A stretch of 64,000 bases of DNA from Candidatus Methanoplasma cognatum (lineage in GTDB: Archaea; Thermoplasmatota; Thermoplasmata; Methanomassiliicoccales; Methanomethylophilaceae), in the NCBI GenBank assembly GCA_009777615.1, contig WRLM01000001.1, positions 62,001-126,000 on the forward strand, given 5' to 3'. This document shows, piece after piece, positions 60,845-64,000 of this stretch; the stretch's first letter is position 1, and every line of letters starts with the position of its first letter. The notes beneath the pieces are model-generated. The model had not been told where the DNA came from. It saw only the letters and a list, made by a program, of their open reading frames with translations, and searched no databases. Made by a program: the position numbers and the translations under genes.

Positions 60845-61420
60845 TTAACCCTTCCTGCTTGAAAGGACCATATTCACGCTTTCAGCAAGGAACCACATCA
60901 TTACCAGTATTATGCCGTATGCCTCAAGCTCTGCAACATCGAAGACCAATGCCATGGTGGCCAGCAAGAAGATGAGGACGATACCTATTCCCGCGAAGAT
61001 CTTCTTGTCCGCGATCCAATTCCCTGCCGCAAAGGCGATCATTGCCAAGAATATGAGCAGCGCCGCGGACACCGCAGCGAAGCTGTGCAGATCCCCATCG
61101 TTCATCGTGTATACGCCGACAAGGGCAAGGGCAACCCCGCCGAGAACAAGGAGAGCGCCGCCGACGGCGCGGCCCATATTCTTTGCGTATACGGCGCATC
61201 CGACCCCGAACACAGCAACAAGTGCGCCTGTGATCATGCAGCCGTAGTTGAAGTAAAGGCTCGCGTCCGTGTCCGAGATCCCGAATTCAGAGAGTTTGTT
61301 GACGCCGAATTCCCAGGCGGTATCGATAGACGCTGCGCAGACCCATGCGATGATGAATGCCGCAACCCCGATCATTCCGAACCAGGCGAACGCGACACTA
61401 TGGTCCTTTGAGATTTTCAT
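60845..61420 (-). CDS. DUF998-like membrane protein
   Basis: A 191-residue protein with six membrane helices. The outer-loop motif KLSEFGISDTDASLYFNYGCM after helix one is characteristic of DUF998 proteins (LSxLG plus FNxG). The role of the family is unknown. No signal peptide. The gene is followed by the four-helix protein and preceded by a 320-bp intergenic region. Confidence 0.75.
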   Translation of the reverse strand: MKISKDHSVAFAWFGMIGVAAFIIAWVCAASIDTAWEFGVNKLSEFGISDTDASLYFNYGCMITGALVAVFGVGCAVYAKNMGRAVGGALLVLGGVALALVGVYTMNDGDLHSFAAVSAALLIFLAMIAFAAGNWIADKKIFAGIGIVLIFLLATMALVFDVAELEAYGIILVMMWFLAESVNMVLSSRKG

Positions 61421-61743
61421 AGCCCCTGAACATGCTTATTGTTTAATTATGTTTACGCTGGGAAAGAGCTTCAGGAAATCAAGCTGTCGAGGTCAGACAG
61501 AAGATGGGGTCTCAGTGAGGGGGCCTTCTTATTGGACTGCATATGGAACTATCCGCAGAGGATGAAGGGATCCCTCAGAAATAGGTTAGATCTGTATTAT
61601 GTATTTCAATAAAATGTAAATTAACCGTGGAAATTCGGGCTGTCCTCTGCCACACTGCTCACGCTTCGGTATGAATATTAAGGGAAAATTATATTAAGCA
61701 TGTTTAATATAAGTATGCTTAATAATATTTGGAGGTAATAAAA
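61421..61743 (+). other. Intergenic region before the MarR pair
   Basis: It contains the minus-strand upstream region of the DUF998-like gene and, at its right end, the plus-strand operator and promoter of the SRPBCC/MarR pair. AT content rises sharply from about 61590. No other gene seen. Confidence 0.4.
61691..61723. promoter_or_regulatory. Candidate MarR operator, 10+10 bp palindrome
   Basis: TATTAAGCAT and ATGCTTAATA are perfect inverted arms around a 13-bp spacer that itself contains a TAATATA tract. A TATA-like ATTATATTA starts just before the left arm, so a bound dimer would cover the promoter. GGAGGT at 61730 then serves the SRPBCC gene. Confidence 0.7.
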
Positions 61744-62157
61744 ATGTTTCAGTATGAAAACACTGTCAGAGGAAAAATGAACATTGAGAAAGTATGGGAG
61801 TTATATGCTAATGTAAACAAGTGGTCTGAATGGGATTCAGATATGCAAAACGTTGTGCTGGAAGGCAAATTTGTCACAGGAACCAAAGGCACAATGTACA
61901 TTAAGGAAATGCCCCCCTTGCCTTTTGTGTTAGATGAGGTGCAAAATGGTAAAGTGTTCATAAATTCATCAGTACTTGGAGAGATAGTCGTCCAATTCGG
62001 ACACTTTATTTCCGAAGATGGAAACGGTGAGTGCACATTAAAACACACTGTCACAATCACAGGACCAAATGAAGCACAGTTGCAGGGAATGGGGCAAGGG
62101 ATTGTATTAAATATCCCCGGCAACATGGAAAGGCTATCTCAACTCGCAAGGATGTAA
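61744..62157 (+). CDS. SRPBCC (polyketide-cyclase-like) protein
   Basis: A 137-residue START/SRPBCC-fold protein: MFQYENTVRGKMNIEKVWEL, then WSEWDSDMQNVVLEG and a C-terminal long helix (AQLQGMGQGIVLNIPGNMERL). Such proteins bind hydrophobic ligands in a deep pocket. GGAGGT lies eight bases before the ATG. It is AT-rich compared with its surroundings and is co-transcribed with the MarR gene, which starts 3 bp after its stop. Likely acquired from bacteria. Confidence 0.8.
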   Translation: MFQYENTVRGKMNIEKVWELYANVNKWSEWDSDMQNVVLEGKFVTGTKGTMYIKEMPPLPFVLDEVQNGKVFINSSVLGEIVVQFGHFISEDGNGECTLKHTVTITGPNEAQLQGMGQGIVLNIPGNMERLSQLARM

Positions 62158-62160
62158 TGG

Positions 62161-62604
62161 ATGAAATACTCGAAATTCCAAAATTCTAATGAAAGTCCGG
62201 GGCTATTGTTCTGGCAAGCATCCGTCCTATGGCAAAGAAAAATAAAGGACGCGCTACGCCCATTCGACATTACCCACACACAGTTTGTAATTCTGGCCGT
62301 CACGCATGAATTAAATGAGGTTAATTCTTGTGTGACGCAGAATGACATCTCAGATTTTTCCATGATAGATGTTATGACGGTTTCAAAAACGTTGCGTCTA
62401 TTAGAAAAGAAGAATCTTATCACAAGAGAAAACCACCCGACGGATACGAGAGCAAAGCGTATATTGAATACAATCCAAGGGGAGGAAATAATCAAAACCG
62501 TAAACCCGATTGTTGAAGCTGTAGACAATGAATTTTTCTTCAGTGATAAAGAAACACTTGCCGTTTTCATCGGTTTGCTTAGTCAGCTTAAAAGAAGGGC
62601 TTAA
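62161..62604 (+). CDS. MarR-family transcriptional regulator
   Basis: A 147-residue MarR-type winged-helix protein: LLFWQASVLWQRKIKDAL, FDITHTQFVILAV, the recognition region DVMTVSKTLRLLEKKNLITR and the wing NHPTDTRAKRIL. It probably represses its own operon through the palindrome at 61691-61723 and responds to a small ligand, perhaps the one handled by the SRPBCC partner. The gene is AT-rich, and the stop is followed by a T-rich tract. Confidence 0.88.
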   Translation: MKYSKFQNSNESPGLLFWQASVLWQRKIKDALRPFDITHTQFVILAVTHELNEVNSCVTQNDISDFSMIDVMTVSKTLRLLEKKNLITRENHPTDTRAKRILNTIQGEEIIKTVNPIVEAVDNEFFFSDKETLAVFIGLLSQLKRRA

Positions 62605-62622
62605 GTTTTCTCTTTTTTTCTT
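62605..62622 (+). terminator. T-rich terminator after the MarR gene
   Basis: The stop of the MarR gene is followed at once by TTTTCTCTTTTTTTC, a T-rich run of the kind that ends archaeal transcription without a stem. Confidence 0.55.
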
Positions 62623-62930
62623 CATGCATAAGTATCAAGTAAGCAGATACCAAATTTGCGCTCGAAACACGTTTCAGCATGAGTATCGAGATTTATTTAA
62701 GTAAGCGTAAGGCCCCGTCCTCCGATGTCATTCGGTGCTGAGATTGCTGCCGTTGCGTGGCCAAATGCAATATGATCAGCTGTCGGACTCAAACCTAACT
62801 CAAGGAGGTGATGATTTCCTGAAAGCTGAGTTGCTCTAAACATATAAATCAGAGGCGGGATATAATCACGATCTTAAGAGGAACATTCTGCCTGTTGCCT
62901 TATTCGGCACCTATAACTGTCTGACTCAGG
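62623..62930 (+). other. Non-coding region with possible promoter and hairpin
   Basis: A TATA-like GATTTATTTAAG at about 62691-62702 has no good reading frame behind it. Near 62795-62835 a nested inverted repeat (AACTCA-AGGA...TCCT...TGAGTT) encloses a GGAGGTGATG. The region could specify a small RNA or hold remnants; I cannot assign it. Confidence 0.3.
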
Positions 62931-63554
62931 TTAAAAAAGACCAAAGAAGAATTTCATTGCCAGGAACATCATTATCAGCGGGGGCACTCCAAAAAGTACC
63001 CCTCGACGTGTGTAATCAATATTATATTTGCGGATCTTCTCATAAGAGGCCATCAAATCACTCTCATCAAAGACTGCGTCTCTGTTCAGGATGGTCACAT
63101 GGTATTTGGGGAAAACAGAATTGTCTGACCATACTAATAAGGAACATCCCTTCTCCACGAGTCCTTCTTCGATCACCATGGCTTTTTTACTGCGGTAAAT
63201 AGATATTCGGTTCGTCCCTGCAGGAAGCAGGATGCGCGCCGACCCGCCCCTGTGTATCTTTCCTATCCTTGCTTCGTTAATATCAATATAGATGGCTCCA
63301 TTTCCCATTAGATATTTTGTACAGACAATCTCTACCTCAACATCCCCGTTTGGTGAATTGAATAATTTTGTCCGGTTGCTTGGGTCCAGACGGTCGTCAA
63401 AGCAACTAAAGACGTTATAAAAAAGCAAAACCAGGAGTATTATAAAAACCATATACGCTAACGGCGACCAGTCACCCTTTGCGAACCCGTATATTGATGC
63501 CGCAATAGTAACAACTATTCCGACAATAACTCCAATCATTTCAGAAGAAACCAT
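62931..63554 (-). CDS. Membrane protein of unknown function
   Basis: A 207-residue protein with two N-terminal membrane helices (MIGVIVGIVVTIAASIYGFA and LAYMVFIILLVLLFYNVF), a soluble beta-rich middle domain (about residues 65-165; KYLMGNGAIYIDINEARIGK, RILLPAGTNRISIYRSK) and a C-terminal helix. The middle resembles small lipoprotein-like beta sandwiches, but no family is recognised. The start codon is supported by GGAGGT in the AACCTCCT-like leader upstream. Confidence 0.6.
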   Translation of the reverse strand: MVSSEMIGVIVGIVVTIAASIYGFAKGDWSPLAYMVFIILLVLLFYNVFSCFDDRLDPSNRTKLFNSPNGDVEVEIVCTKYLMGNGAIYIDINEARIGKIHRGGSARILLPAGTNRISIYRSKKAMVIEEGLVEKGCSLLVWSDNSVFPKYHVTILNRDAVFDESDLMASYEKIRKYNIDYTRRGVLFGVPPLIMMFLAMKFFFGLF

Positions 63555-63787
63555 TCCTTACACCTCCTGCAAAACGAAAAGATAGCCACAATCATATCCG
63601 ATAGGAGGTTATATCACTAATATATGTGCTTTGAGATTTGCTACTCCGTTGCATAACTCCTGAATCAGGAGGCATGTCTGCAGAATACTTTCGCATACCT
63701 GGTCCGATGGCCGTCTTGACTGTTTTCGTGCCGATACCGCATACACAGCGGGATGTCCTGTTCAACTTGAAATCCGTGTGCAAACAA

Positions 63788-64000
63788 TCATGCACGCAGC
63801 ATGATTCTTATAAGCAGATACACAACGCCTATTATCAGCAATACGGTAAGGAGCACAAAGCCTACAATCTTAAGAAGAGGCAAGCTGTCGGCATTGGGAT
63901 ATAGATCGTATGTATTTGGTTCGAATTCCACTGTGATGTCTGCGGCGGATGAGATATCCGGTAGTGTAAGAGTGCTCGATGTGTGCCCGGGCACAACAGT
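63788..64000 (-). CDS. C-terminal part of a membrane-anchored protein, 5' end outside window
   Basis: The minus-strand frame is open to the window edge, so the gene continues to the right. The visible 70 residues form a Ser/Thr-rich beta stretch (HTSSTLTLPDISSAADITVE), an acidic linker and a C-terminal helix (LLKIVGFVLLTVLLIIGVVY) with a basic tail. It resembles the anchor end of a surface or domain-sensing protein. No function can be given. Confidence 0.55.
   Translation of the reverse strand, partial: TVVPGHTSSTLTLPDISSAADITVEFEPNTYDLYPNADSLPLLKIVGFVLLTVLLIIGVVYLLIRIMLRA

Noticed and set aside
63592-63795. 67-codon minus-strand frame near the right edge
   Set aside because: It overlaps the start of neighbouring features, has no ribosome-binding site or TATA, and an unlikely composition.

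Overview
The window is a stretch of an archaeal chromosome. It carries the archaeal RNA polymerase operon (rpoH, an unsplit rpoB, rpoA1, rpoA2, rpl30e, nusA) and archaea-only or archaeal-type enzymes: Trm56, the GatDE amidotransferase, pantoate kinase, CTP-dependent riboflavin kinase with its own HTH, a GINS subunit and an HVO_0476-type zinc protein. The fused B subunit, hypB, AT-rich TATA boxes and leaderless starts fit Thermoplasmata. None of the roughly 60 complete genes I checked ends in TAG, which suits a pyrrolysine-coding methanogen of the Methanomassiliicoccales (inference; no pyl gene is present).

Layout. 1-3230: tRNA modification and small regulatory genes and a drug/metabolite exporter. 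3345-6046: three tRNAs around a tandem array of four zinc-ribbon/TM2 membrane proteins that share a promoter cassette. 6167-14993: RNA polymerase operon. 15164-17494: a giant pentapeptide-repeat protein with a channel-like C-terminus, where many archaea have rps12-rps7. 17526-19296: radical SAM protein and pyrF. 19392-25921: a 1.9-kDa-residue-scale (1913 aa) STT3-like surface protein and a membrane-anchored partner. 25989-34501: truA, purD, hypB, gatDE, a HemK-type methylase and small enzymes. 34858-37810: envelope-type and unknown proteins.

37885-42186 is a five-gene NAD operon read right to left: nrtR, nicotinamidase, a PRPP-synthetase-like gene, a NAMPT-fold transferase and nadE. A perfect 8+8 bp palindrome lies at the predicted transcription start. 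The transferase appears to lack the Asp that selects nicotinamide, and a separate ordinary prs exists at 54032, so the operon may use nicotinate and possibly an activated ADP-ribose. It looks imported from bacteria.

43531-48034 is an island beside tRNA-Lys(CTT). Three single-gene units (two AAA/DUF4143 ATPases and a Fic protein), each about 1.3-1.6 kb, are delimited by copies of the 3' end of that tRNA. Both ATPase genes take their last codons and stop from the tRNA fragment.

48147-60304 returns to housekeeping genes (CBS, metallo-hydrolase, GINS, DUF167, toprim-dTMP kinase, coaBC, pantoate kinase, prs, proS, trmI, purL, ribK), tightly packed with repeated tail-to-tail overlaps. 60445-64000 holds small membrane proteins and an AT-rich MarR/SRPBCC pair with a 10+10 bp palindromic operator. 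Gene starts were chosen from Shine-Dalgarno motifs, overlaps or TATA-to-ATG spacing; no database search was possible.
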